Shown piece by piece: positions 35,253-47,680 of a DNA stretch of 64,000 nt (the stretch's first letter is position 1; each line of letters begins with the position of its first letter). The translations under genes were made by a program, and so were the position numbers. The notes beneath the pieces were generated by a model, which saw only the letters and a program-made list of their open reading frames with translations, was not told the DNA's origin and did not search any database. Source of the DNA: Heterobilharzia americana (lineage: Eukaryota > Platyhelminthes > Trematoda > Strigeidida > Schistosomatidae). The DNA is taken from contig OX104129.1 in assembly GCA_944470555.2 (NCBI GenBank), positions 86,264,820 through 86,328,819 of the forward strand. The letters run 5' to 3'.

Positions 35253-36766
35253 TTCCGAGATACGAAGTAATGTATAGGAATCAGAGGTAGTCCCATCACA
35301 CTGGTCTACACTAAAAATTCCAGTCTATGAGAAGGGAGAGAAGTCTTTTGGCGGCAACCACCGAGGGATCAGACTAACTATCATCGCGTCCTTAACCGAT
35401 GTATGACTGAAGCTCGAGAAGGATAAACTAGGTAAGTTTTAAACCTACACGAGGGTGCGTCGACCAAGCCTTCACTCTTCGTCAGAATGTGAAGCACAGC
35501 CATACTAACCGGTGGCTGACACTTACCATATTTCTTGACCTGAAGACCGCATCCAACTCCGTCGACCATTACGTGCTCTGGCAGTGGAAGGAGTAACAAG
35601 TTGGTGTATAATGCTTATCAAAGTTCTCTACTCGAACTCACCCAGGCGTATTAGGGCTATTGGAGGGTTGCCATGTGCACTGACAACTAATGGTACTCGC
35701 TGTCACCATCTCATAGATATGATAATGGACATAATCCAAGCGACCTTTGACTTCACCTCACTGCCTTTTTACTTGATGTGCTGATATGAGGTGTGGCAAC
35801 TCGGACCGTTACGCAGTAATGCCTGGTCCTATGTTGATAATGATGATGATGGAGGGCATCTGGTTGACTCGCAGTAGGCAGAAGATATTATCCTGCTAGG
35901 TGAAAACGCTAACAAAATGTAAGTCCTGCTGAGGGTGTTTAGCAGAAATCTGAGCATGTTTGACGTGTTTCGCATCCCCCAAATGTATGAAGATGCACAA
36001 GGACTAGTCTGCAACTACCTACAGTTAAAGGATGGAAAACGAAGTGGTGGGGACTCGCTTGAAATCGGACGGGTTGATTGTTAACGAAATCTTAGCTTGG
36101 ATACTGAAGGTCCGTTCGGCATTTGCCGACTTGAGTCATCCGTGATGCCAGTGAGATATCTGATTGTCTGTAAGGGGATGAATATACTGCGCTGCAGTTT
36201 GTTCTGTTCTGTTATGACTATGAGAAATGGCTGTTTAAATTAGAAGATATGAAACGGTTACAAGGTCCTCGTCACATCGCCCACATATAGTGGAATCACC
36301 GTGTGAGCAATTTAGAAATCGGGTGAAGGGTATTAGGCAAGGAAGAAAGTCAGTCGACGGGGTTGTGAACCTTCATCGACTGAGATGGCTTGGACATGCG
36401 CTGCGTATGCCAAGCCACTCTCTACCTTAACGCGCCCTGTTATAGGGAATTCGGGCTAGTCTGGAGGAGTGCCCCCGGTGTCTATACTAAGTGATAAAAG
36501 TTGATGGAGCTTGACCGTTGGTCTGATTCATGCGAAGAGGTGCAGACTACCTGGCTGGAGTCACCAAGGAGGTAGTAACCGGTGGTTGAGGATTCTTGGT
36601 GAGGTGGCTGAAAACTGGTCACAAAGGCGCAGATGGATTCACTCGTTGGTGTCTTCCAAAGCTTAGATGTTTTGAATCACTCCAATTTTCAAGTCCCCTC
36701 TTCTCCTATTAAACCTTTACCATTAGTATTTCTATCCACTTGTTCTTCGTATACTGTTGTGAAATG
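35253..36766 (+). mobile_element. SR2-like fossil (U2)
   Basis: Counterpart of 15,060-16,500, interrupted by the 94-bp insertion at 35,757-35,850. Confidence 0.75.
35757..35850 (+). mobile_element. 94-bp SR2-like 3'-end insertion with target deletion (U2 only)
   Basis: Matches the last ~90 bp of SR2-like elements (compare 11,343-11,434), ending TTGATAATGATGATGAT. U1 instead has 19 bp at 15,566-15,584. The flanks match exactly on both sides. No target-site duplication is visible; a CAC overlap sits at the left junction. Confidence 0.8.
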
Positions 36767-37671
36767 TGGCAACTTGAAGCGATGCACTTGCATGCGACGT
36801 TCTACATTGGCTTTGTTTTGTCTTTATCGAGTGCTATGCCCTGGTTAAGGAAATGCCTGGATAATCTGCTGATGGATTCAGTGGAGAATGAGACATCCCT
36901 GAAGGACAGTAGCATGAATCCTATCCAGACCCAAAGAGGTATTCTTTTTTAAAGATAACCATTTTGCAATTCACTCGGTTAACACCTGGATAAGTTGTTG
37001 GGAGTCGTGCTGCATCTGCATGACACCTATAGGCATTTTCAGATACAGTCAGTGATGGAGCTTTTGAGTATCCACCAGTCAAATGTCATAGAAACCCACC
37101 AAGTAAGAAACTTCTACCTTGTTCTGGTGGAATGGCACTGCTTTGAGAAAAAGCCCTATTGGATTTGATACAAACATTAGCGATTCCAGATCGGCGTTGA
37201 TGCTAATGATCTCTCAAGGTCGTATTGCCAAGATTTCTCGTTTGCCCAGTGGTCACCAGATATCAACATTGATACGAGCACAGTCATACCCATCGATCCA
37301 AACAGCTACAAAAACAACAAAATTGTACTAACTAGGGTTTCTAAGTATGCGGACAGGCATAAGACTTCCTCACAAGAAGACTCACGCTTTGATTTTAGCT
37401 CCAACAGTGTAGTTATGAGCCTACGCTAGTCCTTTTCAAATAGATTTCTCAACCTGTCAAGTCCGATCACGGATGAGTCAACTGCTAATATGGAGTCAGT
37501 TCCAAGAGTTGACTCAACGCGAAAACCAGTGCTCAACTAAAATACTCTGGTCATAAAGTACTGTTTAACTAGACCATAAGTAAGCGACAAAGAACTATGC
37601 CGAAATCCGATCGCCAAGAAAAGCAATAATTCTAGTGACCCTTTACATCGATAGGTTTAGAAGTAGAAGTC
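36616..37671 (+). repeat. Block A'' (U2 copy of 16,350-17,405)
   Basis: Third copy of the 1.05-kb composite block, in the same orientation as in U1. Sequence from 37,672 to 38,387 is the unassigned repeat of 17,406-18,121. Confidence 0.85.
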
Positions 37672-38387
37672 AAAATTCCAAGTTTATTTTGTTTCTAAAG
37701 GACAGCCTACATATATTAAATAACTGCAGAGCTAAGAGAAAACGCATCTCACTTACCAACGAACCAGTGGGGTTGAAGTTGTAGAAAACGACCGTTGTCA
37801 GGCTTTCGTCTAGCCTGCAATTAGCTACACTGTGATACGAGGGCTTATGTATCAGATTAGAGGTGACCGCGAGAATATGGAAGATAAAAGAGGAGGAGAA
37901 AATTGTGGACCAACGACCCAGTGGATACACAGCACGTATGCACACTGATTAAGAAGAGGTAACTGACAGACAGGAGAGCATAACAACGAAGAGATGAGGT
38001 AGTCTAGACATACTAACCAGGAACGGAATCCGCCGAGTTGGAAGCGCGTTAAGCGAACTGTCCAATGTCCAATGGCAAGCGTCATTTTGCGAACTAGTTT
38101 GCACTAGTTGACTCCTTCGCGTATACTTCTAGTCTTCTAAAGGGGTTTCTGGTCCCGGCGGGATTCCAGTGGAGTGAGTCTACTCACTCCCCTGCTGTAA
38201 CTCTAGTAAAATAGACTGGCTTTTGGGTACTCAGATAGTTGTTGACGTAATAGAAGCCTTCGCCTAGCTTCTTTCCGCATTTGAAATCTTTGGATCATTA
38301 CTCCTTATGGCTATTAAACATGATAAAAATATCGGTCAACATGTTATAATCAATATAGTTCTGAGATCCTGAAGTGACATTTAGTGC

Positions 38388-38660
38388 CCCGGTAACACTA
38401 GTATAGAGTTCGACGAGATTCAGAACTGATGCTGACCTTCGTGGTTTTGTCGAACTCCGTAAGCTAGGGGCACATGCTCAAGCACTCACACTGCTTGGCC
38501 TGTCATCGTGTTACGTTGCACTGTTCAACATCGACCCTCTATCCAGTTAGTCGAAATGCATCAGCATTTCGGCACGACTTTTCAAGTATACCTATTCCAT
38601 TTGATCACTCTAGTGTGTTCTTCGTTGGTTTCTTATTCGTGTTTTATATTGCAAGTACGA
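38388..38660 (+). repeat. Hairpin-headed repeat, copy 2 of 3 (U2)
   Basis: Counterpart of 18,122-18,390. Confidence 0.6.
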
Positions 38661-38849
38661 ATAATTGGTGGTTGACCTCTTCATCCGTCAAGTTCAAGCA
38701 TGGAAGTTTCCTAGAATTCCATGCACATCCTAGAATAATATCAACCAGGAGTTTTAATGATTCCGAGGAAGTTGTCTGAATCGCTCCTACAGGGTGGGGG
38801 GCGGGGGGGGGCTTTCAGGATTTAGAAACTTGTATAGAGTAGAAAAGGT

Positions 38850-39870
38850 GTCTGCTATGTTCCAGGCTTACTTCCCTTGTTTCCTCTAAGATCAGCCTAC
38901 ACTAAGGATAAATAGATGGTGGAATGGATTTCCAGTGGTGCTCAAGATGTTGCGAGCCTCCTCTTCTATATATTCCATAGGACGTAGTTCAAGAGCACCT
39001 AATAGTCCTTCATATGCTTTGGAACTGAGTCATGGAGGAGATTTGGTAGAGATCTACCGGGTGTGACCTAAGCTCGATGTATCCCTAGGTGCGGAGGAGG
39101 TGAAGACGATAGTCCTGAACTCCAGGTAGGGCCGTGTGAAGTTGCTGAAGATTTGGTGGAAATATTCACATTCTCACTGCTCAGAAATTCGTAGGAGGGT
39201 TAGTGACGCCAAGTTTCCACGAAATGCCTTTCTGTCACAATCGGCATACGATTTTAAGCCTCGAGGGTTTAAAATGCTTAAATCCTCCTCCACCAAAGAC
39301 GCTTGTGGTCCCATGCCACTGAGGCTATGTGTATGACGTGCATCATGTTTTACATGTAATACCTTGCATTGTTCGGGATTAATTGCTAGTTCATCATCGA
39401 CTGCAAGGAAGAACTGCCTTCATGAATCTTGATTTCTTTCCATAGTTTCCGGTCATCGGTGAAAAAAAGGGTTTTGGAAGAGACTTGATGAGGCGAATCA
39501 TTTACGTATATGTTTGAAGATGAAGAAACCCCAGAATTGAATTCTGAGGAATTTCACTAGGACATTTCGTTCCTTTAAACATAGAAAAACTCGCCTAAAC
39601 TCTAAATAAACAACCTCAAATGTATAAGGACAACCATCTATCATCCACCTATCTGCTACGGTTCGTAAAATAGGAGTGCCCTTTTTGAAATCCGTTTTGT
39701 CTGGGCGTAAAGGGGTTAATCGACATGAACTAGTCCCTCAGTCCTTCACAGATCGTTGATTCCGCCAAGTTGGAAGACATTTTTAACAAGACTGCTGGTT
39801 TGTTTTTCTTTCTGTGGTTTAGTTGACCTCCCTTCCTTGAATGCAGGTGTCATATTTCCCGACTTTCGAG
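38850..39870 (-). mobile_element. CR1-like RT C-terminal fossil (U2)
   Basis: Counterpart of 18,580-19,600. The G-run to its left differs between units: a single 12-G run in U1, two shorter G-runs separated by a C in U2 (about 38,794-38,810). Confidence 0.65.
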
Positions 39871-40832
39871 GATCAGGGAATCCTTGAATAAGGTGGCAAG
39901 GGTAGTAGAATTATCCATGCATGGCACAGGTGTAGAATCTTCCACTGCATAGATTTCGTGATGATTTGGTGGACAAAGATTCGGTTAACAACGTCTCTCC
40001 CCCTCCATCCAAGTTAGTTTTTAATGCTGTCGCTCTATCATATCCCACTCTGTGGTTGTGAGCAATGGCGTGCAGAGCTATAGCAAAGCGCCTCTCTGAA
40101 CTTCTCGTCTTATTAGGATCTATTAATCCTGATTTAGCTGATTTTTGTGTTCTGTTATTCTAACCGACCCTGGTGAACCACTTTCGCCCATGTGTTTAGT
40201 CTCACGATCGTTGCAGGGGATTAGGTAGAACTTGATTGTTTTGTGTAAATGGGTCAGTAGCATATTTCAACCTGCGAAACTTGTTTCTAGGCCGGTTTAT
40301 AGGTCTAGGTTCTACTTTGCTCCCAACCATACCGAGAACTCAGCACAAATCTTCTGAGGTGCGTTCCTTTTATGGTAACACATCGGGGGCATTGAATTCT
40401 CTCCCAACCTTGCCACCGTTATTACTATTAGTAGTAGAATTATTATTAATAACACCTGTGTTACTGCTACCACTGTTAATATTTTTACTTCGGTTTCTTG
40501 GAAACTGATTGATATATTAAGGCTGCAAATTACCGATATGCGAGGTATTCTTGATCTGTCGAATTCGAAGCCGTAGATTTTGTGGTCTACTAGCAAGCTT
40601 CCCCGTCCTGTCACCTGGGTACTTAGCTAAGCCTGCTGCAATTCAGACGGGGTGTAAGGACTTGATGTCTAAGTAGCGGTCCGAATGGAAAGGTTTCCTA
40701 TGGACACTAGCCCCTAAACTCCAATCCTGTTTACGTTCAATATAGCAATCTAACACTGCTAGTTCATCTTCATCACTTTCCAAGTCAGATAAATCAGATT
40801 ACACTCACTACCGAATTTGCGTGCTCCAAGAA

Positions 40833-42065
40833 CCTATTGTTGTGTTCCTATTCCAGTACTGTAAATGCATCACCTACATGTCGGAATCATATCTCTGAGG
40901 TAGGACCAAGTGTTGAAGGGCCGTCCGTCCCCAACTATCCGTAAATACGTCTGCGATGATATGGGGTATTGGTGACCCCATGGCAACACCAGTTTGTTAT
41001 GCGTCTCACTTTGAAACTCAAAAACTGCAGAAGTTGGGCACAGTCGTACTCCTAGCACGGGTTACTCAATCGGCACCTTAGTTCAATGCGTAAGCTCTTT
41101 GTCATCCTCAAGCCCATTTCCAACTGCCTCTAGAGCCATGTCGATCGACATGTTTGTGTAAAGGCCAGTTATTTCAAAACCAACCACTTTTTCATTGTCA
41201 TCTAATGTGTGCTTTAAGTTATGACGGTCAGTACATCGGGATTTTGAAGAACCCCTTTCTGGGCCTAAAGCGACTGCTAAGTATTTAGACAACTCGTGAG
41301 TTGGGGTGTTTCTAAAATCTTCCATAAACCTGACGGGGCAACCTGCCTTATGGGTCTAAATGATGGCATATGTTCTACTGGGATTATCAGTTTTCGGCCT
41401 TAAACCTTTTTGACTCACATAGAAACTGCTTCATCCGGCTCATAAAGTCTCCTGTCAATTTCTTAGCCTTATTCTTAATAGTAAAATGATCAAACCTGTA
41501 AACTGGTTTGTATTCGTGTAGCCTATATTGTATAAAACATATATTATTATTATTAGTACCACGGATTTCTAACTTTCATTACATGGTCCCGTTTCTATAT
41601 GCTCATCCACTTTGTGGGCGTGTTTAGATTTATTCATTTCGGAAAAAATGCACGTAGTCAACAATTATGAAATTAGCAACAGCACATCACCGACGTCTCA
41701 GTGAGTCATCAGTCTCTCAGCTAGAGTCCGAGGCTCAACAGAAGTAAGGGTGCTGGAGAGAGAGTCCTAACTCCAGTGTGGCTGTTAATGGATCCAGATC
41801 ACAAGATGTCATTCCCGAAATAAAAAATGGCGTTGAGTCCAACAGATCAGACAATTACAGATGAAGTAACATTGAAGCAACAGAAGGAGAAGCCCTCAGG
41901 AACCTTTGTAACGACAGCAATATAGTAATTGCCAAATTGGATAAAAGCAACTCAGTAGTTGTGATGGATGAATCCGACTGCATCTGTAAAGTGAATGAGT
42001 ATGTAGAAACAGGACCACATGAGGAAATTAAGAATTCAGCAGTTACTTTATTTCGGTAGATGGCA
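40833..42065 (-). mobile_element. Penelope-like element fossil with opposite-strand N-terminal block (U2)
   Basis: Counterpart of 20,560-21,790. Minus-strand RT blocks lie at about 40,835-41,465 and the plus-strand N-terminal block at about 41,825-42,065. The same arrangement in both units means it predates the duplication. 42,066-43,190 holds no recognised gene. Confidence 0.65.
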
Positions 42066-43190
42066 GCTTAGGTACAGGAGCAGGTTATGGCCTGCAGAGA
42101 CAAAGCAGTGGTTCAGTGGTTTTGAGAAGAAGATGCAGTTACAGATGCATCAAGCTGGCAGCGCAGATTCGAGGAATTCAAATAAATAGGGTTATACAGC
42201 TGAGAATAGGAGGGAAAGCGACAGGGGGATACATATTTGGATTGATGGTGACTTTCACGTGAGGTGATAATTTGAGAGACAAGACATCGATTAGAGTGCT
42301 GTCTCAACTAAGTACACATCCCGACTAGATGAGTGCAGTCTGCATGTCACTGGGTTGATGTCGAGACCCCTTTAGAAGTTGTCGGTAGATGAGGGGGTGG
42401 CTGCCGTGATATGAAAAGCGTTTCTGTGGTCACAAGCTGTGAACGAGAAATAGTGTGGTTGCAGGCGGGCCCTCGCAAATTAGACAATTCTCTTAGGGCT
42501 ACCACAAGCATCGTCACTGTGGCCTTCGCGTAACATTTCCTTATTCAGAAGACCTCCATTATCTAGAATCAGGTGGGCTGCCAGACAGTCATCGCATATC
42601 CCTTGGTAAATAAGCGTGCAAAGGCCAGGATCCCTCAGTTAGTCCCCGCATGATTTTCGCTGCGTCCTAAAAATACATCTTGTGACCGCTGTCCTGACTT
42701 CACCAGTGAGGCTTGCGTCGCTCTGTACTGACCAGTGGCTGAGGTCATACTTGATTCCCGTAGTGCGCTGGAGTTACATTCGGATCTTATTTTTAGATCC
42801 GAGGTAGGTGTTTTCATCCCAGCTATACCTCAGCTCTACCCAATGACTGGAAGGTCAGCGTGGTCGCTGCTTGCCTGGCATTCTTTCCTCAGAATGGGAA
42901 TATACGTCATCAAATTTCTCCTCCCTACATTGTTTTAATCATCTAGTTGTAATGTGTGATCGTACTACGTACGTCCGCGCCCTTTTAAAGTCATGATGTA
43001 TCGCTCAACAAGCTGATGGCCAAATCAAGGTAAAGCGTCATGGTAGATGGCACTGGGCTCACTGGCATTTGACTAATCCGGAGACTACGGAACCCAACTA
43101 TCAAATTTGCAATAATAAATATTCTCCTACAAGTAATTTAACTAACAATATGAAATCTTCCCCCTTATTGGCAACAATATATTCTGGATA

Positions 43191-43439
43191 ATGAATTATC
43201 TGAACACATGCCACTTTCACGGGCAACATTTAAGGGTCGTTGTACTCGGTGGAGCTGAAAATGTTAAAGAAGAGTTAATCGTCATGCGAGGTATAGTCTT
43301 CCGGAGTAAGCAACCGTTTGTAATTTACGGTCACAAATATTACGTAAAGCCCATTTCTATACAAAACAGCAAGGGAACGTGTAGCGTCACATACTTCTCC
43401 ACATTCAGTGGCCTGGAGTTCGACGAGATTCAGCGCTGA
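43191..43439 (+). CDS. Hypothetical 82-residue ORF (U2)
   Basis: Same protein as 22,916-23,164. It runs into the hairpin repeat head. No family recognised. Confidence 0.2.
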   Translation: MNYLNTCHFHGQHLRVVVLGGAENVKEELIVMRGIVFRSKQPFVIYGHKYYVKPISIQNSKGTCSVTYFSTFSGLEFDEIQR

Positions 43440-43457
43440 TGCTAACATTTGTGGTTT

Positions 43458-43892
43458 TATAGTGGTGCGTGTTACAATTCGGTAGAGTCTGATCAACCCT
43501 ACTTAGCTTGATGTGCTCTAGTACCTGCTTAACCAGCACTCTACCTAACGTGTAAGTACTGATAACAAGACACAAATCAAAAGAACTGATACGCAATGTG
43601 TTCGAAGGAGCTATGTATTTAGTTGAAGTAAATGTAGTAATAATGAATAGGGGAGAAGTTTGATCAACTTATCTGGCTTGTAAGGCTGAACTAGGGACTT
43701 GGAGTACGTGCGTGGTAACCAGCGCAATGGAGCGCAAAATGGTGTCCAAGCCTGCTCGGATGCGTGCTCGTCAAAACAAAACTTAGAACACCCTAAGCAT
43801 CCGGAGGAAAGCTGGAGATTTATTTAGTTAATTTAATTTAAACTATTTATTTTAGCCCTAGTTACATTTTGGTGCCAGGAAGGTGCACTACA
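43458..43892 (-). repeat. 3' LTR of the U2 Gypsy element
   Basis: 435 bp. On the minus strand it begins TGTAGTGCACC. The other end is decayed (reads TATAGTGG on the plus strand where the 5' LTR has TGTAGGGA). Confidence 0.85.
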
Positions 43893-44514
43893 GGTTATCC
43901 CCCTCCTAGAAGGTTGTTGGGATACCGGCAACCTTCGATCCTAGGAGGCGACTGCGAGGCGGACACGCAACACCTTTCCATATTGGTGATGGAGTAGGTG
44001 ACGTGTGGGTCTCCGAAGCTAGTGCAACTATGCACACCTACGAGGCAAGAGAACTTTGCCTCTAGACGCAACCCTTCTCACAGTGGTGGAAGGTGACCCG
44101 AAGCCTTCGTCTACTTTTCCCTATTGCCTAATCTACCGGGGAGTGTACAAAGGGAAATTGGTACAAAGAGAACCGAAAAACGATCCAAGTAGCATCGTCA
44201 GTGGCCAATTGTATCCAATTTTCAACGCATTTTCTAGGTTCTGCAAAAAAAAGAAATGGGACACTAGAGTGCTAAGAAAAGAAAAACCAAACTGTCGAAG
44301 TGGGGGGAGTGCAAAAAATAATAATAACCAACCAAAAGGATGTTTTGGGAAATTAAGTTGTATTTTTGGTTTTTTCTGCTTTTTAAAAAAAACTTCGTTT
44401 ACAAAGTGGGGAACAAAACTTGTGAAAACTTTAGATATGAAAACGCATTGATAGTGCATGCCACGATAAAACAGTTGGAACTCCGAATTTACCAAGTGTG
44501 AAGTTGCGCTGGAG

Positions 44515-47500
44515 CTAATTAAAGAAATCGGAGTATCTTTTGGGCCAATGTACACGCCTCCCGGCACGTGTAGAGGGTACTGGATCAGTGCTACTAGAAG
44601 TGGCTCTTTTAGAAGATTCAGGGTACGCACGACTAGATGAGTCTGTTTGGGAGTCTGGCGGCAAGGGTTTTTCTAGTTGTGTCGGTGTGGAGGGGGGTGG
44701 GTCGTCCTCTATATAAGCTGCCTTCAAACGATCGACACTTATAGAATCCTGCCGTCCAGATCTGTCAATGGCGAAAAACTTTTCTTTTTACTGAGAACTT
44801 TGAAGGGTCGGTCGTATGGTGGCTGTAAGGGTTTATGTACACCGCCACAAAGCACCGATACTCGCATGCAATCTTGGAGTCCTTTATCCAACTGCACCCA
44901 TCTACACTGTATCCGTGTGGATGGGGTTAGAGGCGACGCATGTGTAACTTAAGAGTTTGCGCATAGCCATGGATATCGGTAGGAGTTGGGTCACTACAAT
45001 CTGGAGCGACCATTTCACCCGGCAAACGTAAGTTACTGCCGTAAACTAACTCAGCAGGAGCACACTGTATATCCGTCTTGAGTGTAGAACGAATGCTGAG
45101 AAGAACCAACAGCAGAGGCTCGGTCCATTTCATATTGTCGACTGCCATTAGTGCGCTTTAAAGGTGTAGGTGGAATCGCTCCACCAAACCATTGAAGGCT
45201 GGGTGATGTGCGGTAGTGCGGATGCGTTTGCATCCCAACAGATTCATCAGCTTCTGGAAGGTAGCGGATTCGAACTGTTGGCCTCTGTCGGTTGTCACGG
45301 TGGAAGGGCATCCAAACTGTGAAACCCATCCTTCGACGAAACCCGACTTACTGTTTCGGCAGTAATGTTAGACAATGGGATGGCTAACGGCCAGCGAGTA
45401 AACCTATCGACACATGTCAGTAGGTAACTATATCCATCGGAGGGTGGAAGTGGGCCGACAATGTCTAAGTGGACATGAGCGAATCGTGAGTCCGGTTTGG
45501 CGAAAGTTCCAAGTGGTGGGATGTTGTGACGATTCACCTTGGAACGTTGGCACTGAATACATGACCGTGTCCAGTTTCGAACATCACGGTTAATACCAGG
45601 CCAAACAAACCTAGCAGATATGAGTTTGTCAGTGGCACGGATGCCAGGATGTGAAAGATTGTGCAAAGCATCAAAAACATGCTTACGCAAGGGTAAAGGA
45701 ACAACCGGTCTGGGTGTGCCTGTGGAGGTGTCGCACAATATTGACACTTCACTGTTCAGGAGCGGTAAACGCTGTATCTTCAGAGAGGTTGAGTGTTGAA
45801 GTTTTTCAATCTCCTCGTCTGAATCCTGAAGTTCGGCAATCTTCCGTAAGTCGACTGCTCGAGGCAAAGTAGTGGTGCAAACGCGAGACAGTGCGTCTGC
45901 GACAGGGTTATTCACACCAGAAATATGACGGATGTCCGACGTGAATTGCGAAATATAGTCTAGGTGACGTAATTCACGCGGTGAATATCTGTCAGTGGTG
46001 GTGTGTAAGGCATACGTCAGAGGTTTATGGTCGGTAAAGATGATGAAGCACGACCTTCCACAAAATGACGAAAATGTTTCACTGAGGCATATATGGCGAG
46101 CAGTTCCCTGCCAAAAGTGCTGTACCGCATTTCGCAGGTGGATAACTTCCGGGAGAAGAATGCAACTGGGATCCAAGTGTGATCCGAAAGTTGTTGCAAC
46201 ACAGCTCCAATGGCCGTGTTAGAGGCGTCAACCGCAATGCTAAGAGGTAGGTTTACGTCTTGATGCACCAGCATCGTGGCGTCTGCTATTGCGGTTTTGA
46301 TCTTGCGAAATGCTTCTAGTGCCTCAGGAGTCAAGCTGAAAGTTTTACACTTACTTTTCAGCAGGTCGGTCAGTGCAGTCAAAATGTGCGCACACTGGGG
46401 AACGAAGCGACGATAATAGCTCACCATACCCAGAAAACACGCAGAGCTTTAAGTGACGCTGGGACTGGGAAGTCTTGGATCGCCTGTACCTTTTCAGGTA
46501 GTGGGCGAATGCCTTGCTCGTCGATAACGTGTCCCAAAAATTTTAGTGAACGAACGCCAATCTGGCATTTGGCCAGGTTGACTGTCATCGAATGCTCTGA
46601 CAGTCTGGCGAAAACCTGTTTCAAGTGGTTAAAATGAGTGTCTTCGTCTGGACTAGCGATTAGTATATCGTCTAGGTAGGCATAGGCGAAGTCGAGTCCA
46701 CGTAAAACATCGTGAATAAAACGTTGGAAGGTTTGTGCTGCATTGCGAAGACCAAAAGGCATACGGAGGAACTCAAAAAGACCAAACGGTGTAATGACGG
46801 CTGTCTTGGGAACATCATCAGGATGAACCGGGATCTGATGATATGCACGCGTCAAGTCAAGCTTACTGAAGATAACCGAGCCTTTTAAAGATGCAGTCAA
46901 GTCGTGAATGTGAGGGACTGGGTAACGATCTGGAATCGTTTTAGCGTTGAGCCTTCGGTAGTCACCACAAGGCCTCCAGTCCATGCCATTGTTCTTGGGT
47001 ACCACATGCAAGGGTGAAGACCATGGACTGTTGGATGGTCTGATTATTCCCATTTCAAGCATGTGTTCGAACTCGGCTTTTACAGCACGCAGTTTCTCCG
47101 GGGATAATCGCCGTGGTTTCGCAAACACTGGCGGGCCAGTCGTCGTTATGTGATGAGAAACGTTCGAAGTCACACAAGGGACACAACGACTTGGCTTAAA
47201 GACATCCGGAAAGGACTGAATGATAGACGCGTAGGGACTAGAAGCGTCCGTCGTGCAGTACACGGGACTGAGGGGCGGCGTCTTTGTGACTATACCGGAA
47301 ACAGAGAGTGTTGTGGTAGAATCTATCAACTTATGCTTGCCAGCATCTACCAGCAGCTGATAGTGCTGCAAGAGATCCATACCAATAATGCCGGTGGTCA
47401 CATCCGCCACTATGAAAACCCAACGAAAGGGACGACGCAATCCAAGGTTGAGATCGAGGAATCTCCGACCATAGGTTGTGATGGGCGAACCGTTGGCGGC

Positions 47501-47680
47501 ACGAAGTTGCAGAGACATTGGCCGCAGACGCTCTTCCTTCGTAGGTGGGATGACGCTAGCTTCTGCCCCAGTGTCAACTAGGAAGCGTATCCCAGAATGT
47601 CGATCAGTGACGAAGAAGAGGCGACATGGAAGTGGCTCGCCAGCGACGTTAGTCGCCGTCACGTGCTGGCTCACACGTTT
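44515..47680 (-). pseudogene. Gypsy pol polyprotein (U2)
   Basis: Protease with [11 protein letters not shown] (about 47,560), RT with [26 protein letters not shown] and YLDDILIA (about 46,670), RNase H with DASNTAIGAVLQQL and TFGRELLAIYASV, integrase zinc domain (H-x3-H about 45,660, C-x2-C about 45,560) and core (HLDIVGPLPPSDGYSYLL; DRFTRWPLAIPL), and a C-terminal tail ending at 44,515. ORF pieces: 47,674-46,421; 46,427-46,017; 46,176-45,295; 45,329-45,051; 45,148-44,927; 44,727-44,515. The first break (about 46,437) is one base relative to U1, which reads through there. Catalytic motifs are intact. Confidence 0.88.
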
